Source: Lagopus muta (lineage: Eukaryota; Chordata; Aves; Galliformes; Phasianidae). From it: a DNA stretch of 64,000 nt. Both the position numbers and the translations under genes were made by a program. The stretch lies in assembly GCF_023343835.1 (NCBI RefSeq), contig NC_064447.1, positions 9,568,501-9,632,500 of the forward strand. The letters are read 5' to 3'. Every line of letters begins with the position of its first letter. The stretch's first letter is position 1. Positions 1-11,342 of the stretch are shown one piece after another. Below the pieces are notes generated by a model. The model was not told the DNA's origin and ran no database searches. It saw only the letters and a program-made list of their open reading frames with translations.

Positions 1-1740
1 TGGCAAGTTCCCAGAGCGCAGATGGCCTCAGGGCTGGAAAAACAACCCCAAAGCACCTCCTCTATCTGCTCTTTGGAGACCAGCTCTGGGCTGTGGGAGT
101 ACTGGGGCAGAGGGACAATGGGACAATGTTTGTGTTGGGATGTCCCCATTCCACAGCATGATGTCCTGAAACAAAGCGCTAGCACAGGCATGTGAGTGGC
201 TGCCCTCTGCCCCCTGGTATGCCAAAAAGAATATGCATTGTTGGGTATGGGTGTGGTGGGTTTCAGCACACTGAGACTGCCAGACTTGGACTTCTGCCCA
301 AAATATTCACATAGCCTTAATAATTGAGTTCCCCTTTTCTCATACTTTTGCACATACTCACCAAGGCTGAGGTGGTCCCTCCGTGTTGCTGGCAGTGCAG
401 GCTTGTCCTGGGGCCTCATGGAGCCCTGTGGTAGATCACAACCATGGGTGACACTTTGAAATTCTGCTCTAAGAAGGCTGTAAGTGCTTGCACGGGGAAG
501 GTAACACACAGCTTTGAGATGGGCACTCCTCTGATGTCCCATCCAAATTTGGCAGCCTGAGCACAATGTCTGTGGTATGTCTGCTCTCTCTTCCAGGTAT
601 CTACTCCTCCCATGGGAGAGCAGAAGACTGCAGAGGTCTCCAAACCAGGGGTAATTGGAGGAAACAGTAAACTCACTCTTCCTGGGAAAAGCCATGTGGA
701 GCAGTGCCCAGCACTAGGATGCTGCAAATTGGGGTACATGAGGAAAAGGGAGGTATTGCTCCAGAGAGTCCCACAAACATCCTTATTTCAGAGTCAGTAA
801 AGTCCAGTTATTTATGATGTTTGTGTCCTGTATTGAATAATCAGAAAGAAAAAGTTGTGGGATTTTTTTTTTCCTCCATATATTGCACAGGGACCTTTGT
901 GAGAGGCTCCTGTCAGCACCCAGCAAGGATGCCCCTGTGCAGGTTTGTGCTGGATTGGCCTTTTCCAGGTGATGCATCTCAGACACAAATTGTGCTGGGG
1001 GAAATCCATAACAGAATTTCACAGCCCACTGTTTTAATAAATGTATGGAAAACACAGAATGAAATTGAATAGGACCTTTCCAATACACTAATATTTTGGA
1101 ACACATAGATCATGCATGTGGGAATAGTCCTGGCCCAAAAACAATGGGTATGACCCAAATAGCTCCAAGAGACAACTCTCTGAACACTGCTTGGAAGCTG
1201 CATTCAGTAACAGACGATCCCTCGGAGCTGAGGAAGTGGGACATCCAGCCTGCTGAGACTCTGTTCTTGCTGTGCAGGCTTTCAGGGTCATTGGCAAGTG
1301 CTTCTCTGTGATACAGGGCAGATGCTCTGTCCACTAATGATGAGAAAAATAGCTATGAACACTGTTAATTGCCAGAATATAAGCTCACTTCTGCGTCTTC
1401 CAACTCCCTCTTCAGCAGAGGCTGTGGATGACACTGACTGGTTTTCTTTTCTTTATACACTCAGCACAGCCATAGAGATGTCTGCGAGGCACCCAACACA
1501 ACCTGGGGTGATGGGAGGATGTGCCCAACCTAGGGCCAGTGTTTTAGTGCAAAAAGCTGAGAGTGTGGCACAACCCCTTGTGCTGCCCAGGCCCTGCATT
1601 GAAGGCAATGCCCAGCCTCAGAGAGACATAGCTGAGCATTTGAGCAATGCCTGTGCTGCTGCTATTGGGAACGTACAGCTGAATTTGCAAGGGAAATCGT
1701 GTGTAAATAATCCTCATTACTGAAGAAGGCTGTCCCCTTA
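1..1740. other. No gene or repeat recognised
   Basis: Unique-looking sequence of intermediate GC. Open frames reach 141 codons (1298-1723, plus) but are overlapped by other frames on both strands and show no domain, signal peptide or biased composition. A run of ten T's lies near 864-874. I see no CR1 end, tandem repeat or clustered regulatory words here. Confidence 0.6.
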
Positions 1741-1782
1741 CAGATCAAGTTCACTTGTTATTCTGATCAGTTGATAAGCCTC

Positions 1783-1790
1783 ATTTGCAT
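1783..1790 (-). promoter_or_regulatory. Perfect POU octamer word
   Basis: The sequence ATTTGCAT is the reverse complement of the POU-factor octamer ATGCAAAT and is followed at once by an AT-rich run (AATTTTTA). The flank 1741-1860 is AT-rich and free of repeats, which would suit a binding site. An 8-base word is expected about once or twice by chance in a window this size, so function is only a possibility. Confidence 0.25.
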
Positions 1791-1860
1791 AATTTTTACT
1801 TTCTTCCACACTTCAGCTTTGCTATTACAGTTAGAGTGGGGTTTTATTACTCTTATTAAT

Positions 1861-2945
1861 GTCATTACTGTGTGCGATCATCCTGGCTGGAGGTTCACTG
1901 AATGTGCTCGTGCCTGCTGATGGCTGTGGGTGACCACGTGTGGGCTCTGGGCTCTGGATGTAGGGCCAAACTCTTCCTCCTCTTGGTGCTGCCTGCAGCC
2001 CTTGGCACTCAGTTTGCAGCTCTGTAGCTCTGGAGGTGCCCTGTTCCTTTACTAGTACAACAAGAGCTGTGCAGCTGGTTCTGTGGATGCCCTTGGAGCC
2101 TTTCCTCGTTGCCTGACTGCTCTTTAATGCGAAGGGGCTTTTTCTCCACTGTGAGCATCTGCTTATTCTTTCCTCTGAGAAGGAATGATAGAGATAGCAT
2201 TCAGTCATGAGCATGGGTGAGATGAAGTGATTGCTGCCTCCCTTCCAGCTCTAGTCAGACTCAGAGATCTTCTGAAATCAGTTTTACTCATAGCTTTCCT
2301 TTACATCTTCAAGATTAACAAAGCTAAATTGTGTCAGTTCCTACAGAGGAGAGAAAATACAGGCTGATGTTGCTGGCTCTGGTGCTGGATCATTCCTTGG
2401 ATGAGAAGGCACCAGTGCCACATCCTTGCCCATGTTACTGTCCTCATTCTCTCCCACTTTCTCTCCCCCACCATCCCCAACTCAGCTGAGCAGTGCTCCC
2501 TATTTGCACTGGCTGTGTCCTCATGGACAGTATGGGCACAGTACAGGAGGAGGCATGTGGATGAGAAGTAAAAGTGAGGGGCATGGATTTGCATCATTCG
2601 CTCCATATAGAATCTGCTTGGAGCTGTACCAAGGCAGGAGGGAATGATTTCACAGCTCTCTTGGTGGATATAAACGCTTGCTATTGGGCCCACAAAGGGA
2701 TATCTGTGTGTAAAGTTTGGAGGATGAGGCCCTTAAAGCTCTGCCTTTTCAACCTTTTAAAATCCTGTTCCTCCTTGTGCAAACGCAGCAGCATCTGCTG
2801 CAAGCTAGATGGCTACTTTTTATCTATTAATTACTATTAATTACACACACAGCCTCTATGAAACTACCTGTACTTCTGCTCTTTCCTCTCACTGCAGCAC
2901 CCTGGGTCCCTCCACTCTGGGTTGGGCTGAGGCTGTGGTAGAGCA
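1861..2945. other. No gene or repeat recognised
   Basis: Mixed-composition sequence. The largest frame, 1831-2214 minus (127 codons), has no recognisable domain. 2440-2480 is a short C/T-rich run (ctctcccactttctctcccc). Nothing else stands out. Confidence 0.6.
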
Positions 2946-3110
2946 CATGAGGCCTGTGGGTGCACAAAGGCCGCAGCCGCCTGAGGCCCACTGCCACCCT
3001 TAGGCCACTCGAGGCCTGCTGCTGTCTGAGGCTTGTGGCCGTGCCACCAGAGGCCTGCAGTAGCTGGAGGCTGGGCTGTGGAGCCCAAAGGCTGCGGTTG
3101 CCTTGCAGGT
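2946..3110. repeat. Degenerate GC-rich minisatellite, AGGCC/AGGCT core
   Basis: The word AGGCC or AGGCT recurs nine times, starting at 2950, 2968, 2984, 3002, 3012, 3029, 3051, 3068 and 3089, mostly 16-22 bases apart, each usually followed by a 'tg...gctg' type tail. This looks like an old tandem array with a unit of about 17-18 bases that has drifted by substitution and small indels. It explains the minus-strand open frames of 196 codons (2827-3417) and 152 codons (2864-3322), which encode repetitive Gln/Pro/Ala-rich peptide with no domain. Confidence 0.55.
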
Positions 3111-4659
3111 ATCTCTGTGGCTCCTCCTGAAGGAGAGCCCCGTGCAGCCGTGGTGTGAAAGTGTTGGTGCTGTGTGTTTGCATGCGGCCGCCAGGCAGGT
3201 CTCTGGGCAGGAGGCAGGGCTGGGCTCCCACCTGCGGGACGCAGAACCTCATGTACCCTCCTGCCCCAGGCGTGCTGCCTCTGCCTGACTCCCAGACCAA
3301 GGCAGTGTGGCCATGGTAACATATATATCCCTCTGCTTCCTGCTCAGCACTGCGGCCTGGGCACAGAGCCGGCTCTAAGGGTGCTGCCTGAGAGGTGACT
3401 GTTCTCTGCCAAGGCACAGTCCTTTCATCTGGGACAAATATTTCATATTTTGTTCTGTTTTTCTGTGGGGCAGGCAGCTGTAACTAGAAGAAAAAGGGAT
3501 GCAGCTCAGGGACAGAGCAGCTCCTGGAGGGCCAAAGGCCCCAGACCCGCTCTCAACTGGGGCTGAAGGTTGGGACATCAGCCGGCAGTGGCACCAGGGC
3601 TGTGGTGTCCATTCACCCATGGGAGAAGCTTGCTGTGCATTTAGGTGTCCACCACAGAGCTTTAAGTGTGACAGATTTCCTCCACTTCCTGGGGACAGAC
3701 ATGACAGACACTTACTGTTTGCATCTGTTTCTCCAAGTGAATCACATCCTTGGGCTCCAAAATAGCTGTGGAAATTTCTCCCTAGGGACCAAGTCACCCC
3801 AGAGAGGAGACAGGAAAACAACAAGCTAAATATTAAGTGTATGCTTTAGCCCAAAGGCAGTACTCAGGGTAACACATTTCCCCCATATACCCACCTATCA
3901 TGGAATGAATGAAGTTATTTCCAGACATCCTCAGCAAACACAAGCCTACTCAGTAGTTAATTTTTCCCCCTAAACTTGTTAAGTCTTCTCAGTTGAAGGA
4001 GATGGACTTAATAGGTATGTAGACTGGTTTAAAGGACTGCATTTCCCTTAATGAAGTGAATTTAAATAGTGAATTATTATTAGGTATGTTATTGATTACT
4101 TCAGGGCACCATGTATCCTGACTTACCAGCCACATACCTACAGTATCTTTCCCCCTGAGCACCCCAGGGGGTGAGATCACTGCCCACTGTGAATCCAGCT
4201 CAACAGGTCTGAAGATCAGCAGAACTCCTCTCCATCTCATGAATGCCGGAATGTATGAATTCCAGCTTCCTCCAAGATGCTTCTTGAGTCTTTGTTGGGA
4301 AAGGGTTGAACCCAATCCCTACCAAGCAGCAGGGGCTTCACATGGGAGGAAATATGAAGAAGGCACTGGTCAGAACACCAACCTCATCATATTCCAGTGA
4401 CATCAGATGCTAAGTCTTTTCTCGTAAAAACAATTTTGTGACATTCAGAAAATTTGAGGCAGCTTCCCCCAGTATCTGCATCCATGGCTGGATAAACTCG
4501 CAGCTAGGCTAACACATCACCCCTGCCACCACCCCCCGTACAAGTCTCTCTGTCCCTCCTGCCACGCAACATTTAGCACAGTGGATTCCCCTGTGCCAGT
4601 GTATCTGGAGCGGACATGGCCTCTCCCATCCCCTCGGCTGCCCCCAGCACACTGCAGGG
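3111..4659. other. No gene recognised; GC-rich then neutral
   Basis: 3111-3400 continues the GC-rich composition of the minisatellite and contains an isolated NotI-type GCGGCCGC word near 3184. From 3420 on, composition is ordinary. The frame 3375-3824 minus (149 codons) overlaps three plus-strand frames and has no domain. No repeat family recognised. Confidence 0.55.
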
Positions 4660-4859
4660 CTGCACACTGGTGTGCGAGCTCACTCTGTGCTCTGTGTTAG
4701 GAATACCTACATTTTATTCACACTGATCCCAGAAACCATCAGTTTGCTACAGACTTTCCCCAGGAGAGCATCGGCTTCAAGTCCCTGTTTCTCACTGAGA
4801 GCATATGGGGCCATCAGAGTTTTCCTGAATCCTTTCTTTCTGGACGCCCTTTTTCTCTT

Positions 4860-5180
4860 AGGTGACATTAATGGAGCGCTTTGTCACTCCACCCCACTTT
4901 AATTATTTCCTCTGGAACATTTTGTGTTCAATAAACTAGTGTGCTCCCAATGTGAGGTGAATCTCCTGCAAAGAGAGTGAAAAAAACCCAATCCTGTCCT
5001 CAGCAGACTGCGCGCTTGTCGCCAGCGCCTGCCACCCTAATTACACTGTGGAAGAATGCGCACATGGCAGAGGTCCCTGAACATTTCAGGCAGGATATTG
5101 CCTTCTCCTGGATGCAGCCTCTTTCTCTGCTGCAATAACATTTGCTATAATAAGCCGTGACTCCATTTCGGGGAAGGCGT
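4860..5180. promoter_or_regulatory. Candidate conserved non-coding element
   Basis: This block is repeat-free and contains two homeodomain core words TAATTA (4900-4905 and 5038-5043), GACATTAATGG at about 4863-4873, and a short CpG-containing run around 5010-5030 (ctgcgcgcttgtcgcc). The mix of AT-rich homeobox words with retained CpGs resembles vertebrate developmental enhancers. There is no transcript evidence in the sequence, and the call rests on composition only. Confidence 0.3.
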
Positions 5181-6484
5181 GAGCGCAGCATAGACATTTT
5201 GGCCAGGCTGTTTTCTTGCATGCTGCGGGGCTGTAGACCTATCTCCTTGATGACACTGACCTGGAGTATTTATGGGGCTCTCCATAGGAACAGCCCTGTA
5301 ATAGGGTGGTGTTTTGGGGAAAACATGGCCCCGAGGTTTCTATGGAAGGTGTTGTTCTCCTGCCTCCACCCATGGGGCTGGACAGCCAAGATGGCTCCAG
5401 GCAGCTGCTGGGGCTGCAAACCATCCCTTTGTCTCTAGCAGCTGTGCCAGAGCTTGGGCAGATGCCTTGTCCTCTGCCAGACACCAGCCCAGCCTCCTCC
5501 ACCAGCATTCTCCTCCTGCCTGTTCTGTCCCACTTTGGCATCTGAGCTGGCTCTGCAGGACTGCAATTCTCCTTCCTTTGCAAAGTTGCTCCTCTCCCTG
5601 CAAGGCTGTCCAGAGCTTTCTGGCTGTCATCCTTGTCCCCACAGCTCCAGTCATGTCATGGGCACTAGAGGAGAGCAGCTGTCTGGAAGGCTTGGGAGCT
5701 GGAGCACTGGCATGGTTTGCATGGATAGGCTTAGTTTATATGGGGGAAAGTTCATTGGGTTTGTAGAGCTAAAGTGTGGAATTAAGTTGGATCACCTTTG
5801 GGGCCATGAGATAACTTGGATTTTTTATGTAATGAACCCAAAAGTGAGTGCTGTATCCATCTGGAGAGGATGAGTACATCAGTATTTCGTGGGGTGTTAA
5901 AAAGCAACAAACATTTCTTGCTAGTATCTATTCCCAGTCTGTGCTTTATACAATTTCAGTTTCTGGACTTTGGTCATTCCATGCTGGACCCTGATTAGTT
6001 TTGTAGGCAAGATCCTGCTCCCACCCTGCATTTTGGTTGTGGGGGTACATTTTTGCCCAACATTCTCAGACCCCTTCGTTGTCCTTTGGTTACTTTACCT
6101 GAATTTACTGGGATAGCTGTCAGCTCCCAGCTGATCTGGGGTAGATGGGTTGCTACTATTCCAGCTTCAGGGAGCAAAGCACAATTTCAGGAGGAAATGT
6201 AGCATGTGCTGCCATCCCATCACTGTCCAAACTTCTCCAGAGTGAGAGCGCTGCTGTCCCTGCACTCTTCCTGCCCCAGTGCTTCTTCTTCATCAAACAA
6301 AAAGCTTTCATAGGCAGATGAGGTCCAGATGCTGTCTGGGAACAGTGTAAGAAGCTCTTTAAGCACTCTTGATTTACACAAAAAATCAGGTGAGCAAAAG
6401 CTGTTCCAAAGGGGACTCAGTACCAAACTGCAGGAAAGGCTCCTGTGGACCCCTGCGAGCCTTGGGTCAGGCTCTGTTTTCGGG
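5181..6484. other. No gene recognised; overlapping open frames
   Basis: From 5239 to 5873 four to five frames on both strands are open at once (up to 150 codons at 5314-5766 plus). Simultaneous openness in competing frames is what stop-poor, CTG/CAG-rich non-coding DNA gives, and none of the peptides shows a domain. No repeat family recognised. Confidence 0.55.
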
Positions 6485-6965
6485 ACCCATAAATAGAAGC
6501 CGAGTCACTCAAATAATCGGGACCTGTAAGAGCCATTCATAGCTGCAAATTAACAGCTACCACCAGGCCCATCTGTGCACGCCCAAGCCCGGGTCGGATT
6601 CCTGCTCCCTCTGTTTAACCTGATGACCATAATTACACACTCATTTATACACCCAGTGGCACCTGAATGCTTTACAAGACAAACACCTAATCCCGCGTGG
6701 AAATTATAGCCACATAATATCTCTTTTCATTATTTGCTGAGGTGTTGAGTCTGATTACAGCACACACTGTTTGCTTTGTACCAGGGCAAAGCCCCTGTAA
6801 TTTCTCTGCAAGTCAACATCATTCCAGCAAGGAGGCTGAAAATCTACAGGCTACTGTGCAAACGAGCTAGCAAATATTAATCCACAGTAAATGATCTGGG
6901 AGGTGGAGGCAGGGAAGGGGCAAGCAAGGTTATTTATGTCACCCCAGAGATTAATAATACCAAAT
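6485..6965. promoter_or_regulatory. Candidate conserved non-coding element with K50 homeodomain sites
   Basis: An unusually word-rich, repeat-free block. It holds TAATTA (6630-6635), two copies of TAATCC, the OTX/PITX/GSC-type site (6688-6693 and 6878-6883), GATTACAG near 6753, and several AT-rich stretches separated by CpG-bearing words such as 'cccgcgtgg' (6692-6700). Open frames are almost absent here. The combination is typical of deeply conserved vertebrate enhancers, so I rate it among the best candidates, although conservation itself cannot be seen. A poly-A run (6968-6980) bounds the block on the right. Confidence 0.4.
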
Positions 6966-7094
6966 TAAAAAAAAAAAAATAAGAAGATGAGGAGGACAAG
7001 GGGTGTGAAGCATTCCTGACGCTGTCCCTGCTCCCTGGAGTAGGTTCTGCAGGCACAGTGCTTTCCTGGGGACTGCTAGAGGGGAGAGACCTTG

Positions 7095-7215
7095 TCCTGA
7101 CGTGTCTTGGAGAAGGTTACTTGAGATCTCTTTGACTCACTTTCCCCGTCTTTAAATCTGGAATGTCAATGCTTTTTACTTCCTCAGGGCAGTGGGTGAG
7201 AGGAATGGATCTTCA
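7095..7215 (+). mobile_element. Probable MIR/CORE-SINE relic
   Basis: The run 'cttgg..aaggttactt..' (7106 on), 'tgactcactttccccgtct' (7132-7150), then 'acttcctcagggcagtgggtgag' as broken words around 7178-7200 follows, in order, the tail half of an ancient amniote MIR SINE: 'cttgggcaagttactt', 'ctcagtttccccatctgtaaaatgg', 'acctcacagggttgtgtgag'. Order and spacing both match, which makes chance resemblance unlikely. The copy is heavily diverged and lacks a recognisable tRNA-like head. It is non-coding and inactive. Confidence 0.6.
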
Positions 7216-8519
7216 GTGCCACAGCTACAAGAGGCACAAGGTGTATTTAGACCAAGGAGGAACATCTTTTTAAAGTGCTGTTTTCACAATGAAAGGGGTG
7301 GGAGGACCATGACATGTGGGAGAGCATGGACCCTTTCCTCTTTATCAGGACAGCAACAATCACTGTGGTGAGCTCCCTTTGCTGCACTTTTGCTCATATG
7401 AGGTGATAGGGGAACCTCATGGCTCTCTGTAACCCCCCCCCCAAAAAATCCACTTTCCCATCTCTGCATGGTGCAGCTTCCACCTCCCCAGTGCCCTGTT
7501 CAGGATCTGCACTGCAAGCAGTCCTCAACAAGCCTGAACCCCTCCTTCCCCAGCCTTGCACCCCCAGAACTGGGGAGATGGACTCCCTCATGTCTGCAGT
7601 TCCCTTCCAGCATTGCCCCTTGGCTCAGCACAGCGTCCTTGGTCTCCCCCCAGAAAAAACACCACCTCGGGCTGAGGTGCAACAGGAGTGACGTTGTCTG
7701 GAAAGAAAGAAGGATTTGCTTTAACCTGTGGTTCGTGGCTTCGCAACCAAAGCATACAGGAGGCCTTTGGGCCAGACCATACCCTGGCCCCCTGCCAGGC
7801 GATGGGCCGAGCACTGCTCTGCATCTCAGCCATGAAAGCTCCTGCTCTGCAGCTCCCTGTGGGTTTGTGAAGCTGAGGTCAGGCTGCTGCCCTCTGCCCT
7901 GGGGCCAGCACAGAGCAGGAGGGGGCTTGCTGTGAAACCCAGCGATACCCGGCACCCAGTGCGGCTCCGCCGGTGGCACGAGCAAGGGGTGACGTTATTG
8001 AAATCCATGTCAGCCGGGTGTTAATGAAGGAAAACCAGGCCTGCATATTGCATCCCCCTTAAATCTTTGGGAAAACGTGTTTGCGTGCTGAAGGGAGGAG
8101 GGGAATTTTTGTTCCCAGAGGCAGATGGGGAAATGGGGAGCAGCGGGGCCCTGAGGACCACAGGACCCACACTTTCTCCAGCACTGCCTCCAGAGAGATG
8201 TTACTTAAATTACAAAAAGCAAACGGATGCAGCTTGCAGCAGGGTGATCTGAGCCATGCTGACTTCATGCAGCAGCCCCACTCGTGCTCACACAGTGCCA
8301 CGTGTGCTCCTGGTGCCCGCATGGGGACGGGGCTCGGTGCCCGGCTGAGGCTCAGCCTCCCCGAGACAGAGAGGCAGGAGCTGTGTCTCCAGTGCTCAAG
8401 TTTTTCTTACAGACTCCTAGCTGCCTTGCCAAGTGTTATAAAAATATATCAGTGTGAGCCAAAACATTTAGCACTCCACTTATTACTTTAAGGTTATAGG
8501 TTAAACAAATTCCTTCTCA
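7216..8519. other. No gene recognised; C-rich and CpG-bearing parts
   Basis: A run of nine C's followed by six A's lies at 7433-7447. The GC-rich part 7420-7990 leaves several long frames open (161 codons at 7500-7985 minus and 155 at 7468-7935 plus, overlapping each other), none with a domain. A small CpG cluster with a CACGTG E-box core lies at 8299-8380. 8400-8519 turns AT-rich. Confidence 0.5.
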
Positions 8520-8640
8520 GAATTTACTGTGTTCATTTTAGCTTCACAACACAGCCCTGCTAGCGGTAGATATATTTCACACTGTAATACCTCCCTTATG
8601 TATTGGAGGGGGGGAAAGGAGAAGAGGAAAGTAGCTTTCT
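8520..8640 (-). mobile_element. Possible MIR relic, reverse orientation
   Basis: The words 'cattttagcttcacaacacag' (split; 8533-8552), 'ccctgctagcggtagatat' (8555-8573) and 'gaagaggaaagtagctt' (8621-8637) fall in the order expected for the reverse complement of MIR: 'catttaatcctcacaaca', 'ccctgtgaggtaggtat', then 'gatgaggaaactgaggc..aagtaactt'. Agreement is weaker than for the plus-strand relic at 7095-7215, and a run of G's (8610-8615) interrupts it. Alternatively it is unrelated AT-rich sequence. Confidence 0.4.
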
Positions 8641-9689
8641 AAATTTTTATGTGAACAAAAGCTACTATATAAACTAGCTGCAAACAAGTCCTTTGCAAGA
8701 GATAGTTTGTAAAACTTATTTTCCAGTAACTAATAAACCAAGAACGAAAGGTAAAATTTGTTTTTACCTTACCTAATAATTTTTGCCTCTATTTTTGAGT
8801 TTTGTGCATAATCAAGTCTAAAAAAAAAACCCAAAGAGGCCAGTTCATGCCTTGGGCCAGCAGGTGCAATTATTGTGGTGAGCGTGCACCTCTCTGAGCC
8901 AGGCTTAAAGCTCTCCATGGTCATGCACTGTCAGGGGATGTCTGCCTGCTGCAGTGCTTCCATCCAGTTGTAGGCTGGGCAAAGAGATAGCCCAAGAGTG
9001 AAGACTTGTGGTTTCCAATGGGCAAGAAGTGGCTTTGCAGCTGGGGTCCATCCAATCCAATGCAAAATTTTCACATTTGCTTCTCTGATTTATATAGATA
9101 AACACATGTCTGCAGTGTGTCCTTATTGTTCCTACCTCCTGTCACCTCTGGGCAAGTTACCTGCTCACCATCCTGCTCTGGAGTGGAGCCAATGCTTTCC
9201 TCCAGGGCTGGAGGGGTTAAAGTGCAGCTGGAGACCCTTCAATGGACAAAGGATGCAAAGAGCACAGATACCAAAACTACAAAGGTTGAGGCTGTAGGGA
9301 AAGAAAACTGAGGTTCTGGAGCTGCTCTGCTCTCGGTTATCCCACAGCCCTGCTCCAGGGAGCTTATCCTGCCCATACAGCCCCATGCACATTACTTGCA
9401 GAGTGAATGGGCTCCAAGCTGCTGGCCTTGTTTCTATGGAACAACCCTTAACAAAAGGGAAAAACAAAGTATTAAGTCCAGTTCATGTTTGGGGTTTGGA
9501 TTTCATCTGGGAGGGGAGGGGAGCGGGAAATCAGACATTGAGGTGTCATGTATGCGAGCTCATAAAACTGGGCCAGCAGATTGAAGATGGAGGAGCTGGG
9601 GGACTGTTTAGAGGTATCCGTCACATAAATGAGGAGGTGGAGGAAGTCTGGATGATAGTAACCCCATATTAAAAAATTCTGCCCTGTCA
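8641..9689. other. No gene recognised
   Basis: AT-rich to about 8830 (with an A9 run at 8821-8829), then neutral. At 9144-9158 'tctgggcaagttacc' resembles the 'cttgggcaagttact' part of MIR but without further support around it. The frame 9165-9467 minus (100 codons) has no recognisable domain. Confidence 0.5.
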
Positions 9690-9990
9690 ACAAGCGAGGA
9701 ACTACATGGTGGAAATACGCCTGTGCTTGTTGAACTGTGAAACCAGATGTCTTAGAGCAATAACGATCACGCAGGAGGAGGGGAGGGCCGAGTGGAACAC
9801 GTTTGCGTATGATTCAGAAAAAAAATACATGCTGCTACAGCCGTGGTTTCAATTAAAATGGCTCAAACCAAATATTGTTCCTATTAATGGGATGTCCAGC
9901 TGTGACACCACCATGCAGTATCCTTGCATATTCAGAGCAGGCAACATCTGCGGTGCGATCCCAGCATCCGTGCTGTGGAGCTGCAGGGCT
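9690..9990. promoter_or_regulatory. Candidate conserved non-coding element, with a 97-codon plus-strand frame
   Basis: Repeat-free block with the SOX-type word ATTGTTC (about 9872-9878), GTTTCAATTAAAATGG near 9846 and CpG words not decayed to TG/CA (cgatcacg, tttgcgt, ctgcggtgcgat). The plus-strand frame 9706-9999 covers most of it; its 97-residue product contains seven Cys and no recognised domain, and no upstream promoter or splice logic is evident. I favour regulatory sequence over a small gene, with an unannotated small exon as the alternative. Confidence 0.3.
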
Positions 9991-10083
9991 GAGAAGTAGC
10001 TCACAATTCTCCTGGTGGCTCAGCCTCAGTGAGAAGGCTCTTGTAGGAAAAGGGGGATACAGAGGCACAGGAGGGGGAACCTG

Positions 10084-10109
10084 AGCCTACTTCCTAAGCC
10101 TACTTCCTA
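10084..10109. repeat. Perfect 13-bp tandem duplication
   Basis: The unit agcctacttccta occurs twice back to back (10084-10096 and 10097-10109) with no mismatch. This is consistent with a recent slippage duplication. Confidence 0.9.
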
Positions 10110-11342
10110 TCTTTGGGTGTAACGGGGAGTACAGCATAAGGTAAAATTTTGGACCCAGTGAAAATGAATCATAGTTACTGCAATAGGAAGAAAGCACTGT
10201 GGGTTCTCCCAAAGAAGCACTTTGATTCCTAGCAGCATTTTGGAGTTTCACTGCAACCTGTGTTTGAATGACCTCCGAGCTCCAGTGCTGGGATGGGAGA
10301 TGATGAGTTGAGTTTTGCAGGATAGGAGCTGCTGCCACCCCTGTAGAAGCGTGTTGCCTTGTACCCTGGAAACGCATTACCCAACAAAGGGGACAGACAG
10401 ACAGTGAGCTGTGTACGGGATGTGGGAAGAAGATGTCTGCATGGCACATGTCAGCCCTACATGAGGGGCCAGCAGGGCTTGCTGCAAGCATTTCACCCTA
10501 CTAATGGCCCCATGCAGCTCCGGAGCTTCTTGTTCTCTGCTGCAGAAATGGGCAGCAAGCAGACCAAATGCAGCCAGGGCTGGGGCTGGCCAACAGGACC
10601 CAGGGAAATAAAGGTGTCCCTGAATGAGGACAGCCATGCTAACAAGGAGGCAAAGCACTGTTAAGGAGGTGCCAGTCCTGCCAAATGCAACTAGCTTGGC
10701 TTGACTCATGTGAATTGTCATCTTTCATATGATTTGTGTTTTGAAAATGAGACTCAGATGTATTTTTGAATGGCTGCGCTTTGGTGAAAATGTCTTAAAT
10801 GAGAATTACAAGCAAATGTTAGAATTATATAAAACAGGATTGGCATGCTGAGTTTGCAAGCTGGTTCTTTCTGAAATCCCTCTCATGGAGTTCTGTTCTT
10901 CAGAGATTACTACAAAATGTAAGCCATGCTTTGGTGGCAAAATCAGAGATAAAACCACAGCAAGACTTGGGAGACACATGGAAAAAAAGCTGCCAAGTTC
11001 CTCAATGCTGCCAACATCCTGCCCAGCACTGCTCCCCTCCTGCGTTCACGTCTACATGCTTACATTTGATAAATGTCAGAGTGGGAAAATAAAATAGAAA
11101 TGCATGTTAATACTTCTGGATAAATGCAGCTCTCTCAATCCATCCCCAGAGGCAGGACCATCCCTCTCTAACTCTCATGAGGCAAAATGTATCTCCTGCA
11201 GGGGACAACAGTGGTGAAAAACAGCAGGGTTGGTGGATCTAAACAGGAGGGTTGGTGGCGTGTGAGTGGAGGGTGGCTGAGATTTGTGTCCATCCAGGGG
11301 AACCTGAAATCAGGGACTGTGCTTGTGTGAGGAAGGCAAATA
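10110..11342. other. No gene or repeat recognised
   Basis: Neutral sequence with frames up to 134 codons (10087-10491 minus) lacking domains. 10730-10860 is AT-rich. 11100-11340 is purine-rich on the plus strand, which leaves long frames open on the minus strand downstream. Confidence 0.55.

Noticed and set aside
2827..3417. 196-codon minus-strand open frame
   Set aside because: It reads through the degenerate AGGCC minisatellite, which keeps several frames free of stops; the peptide is low complexity.
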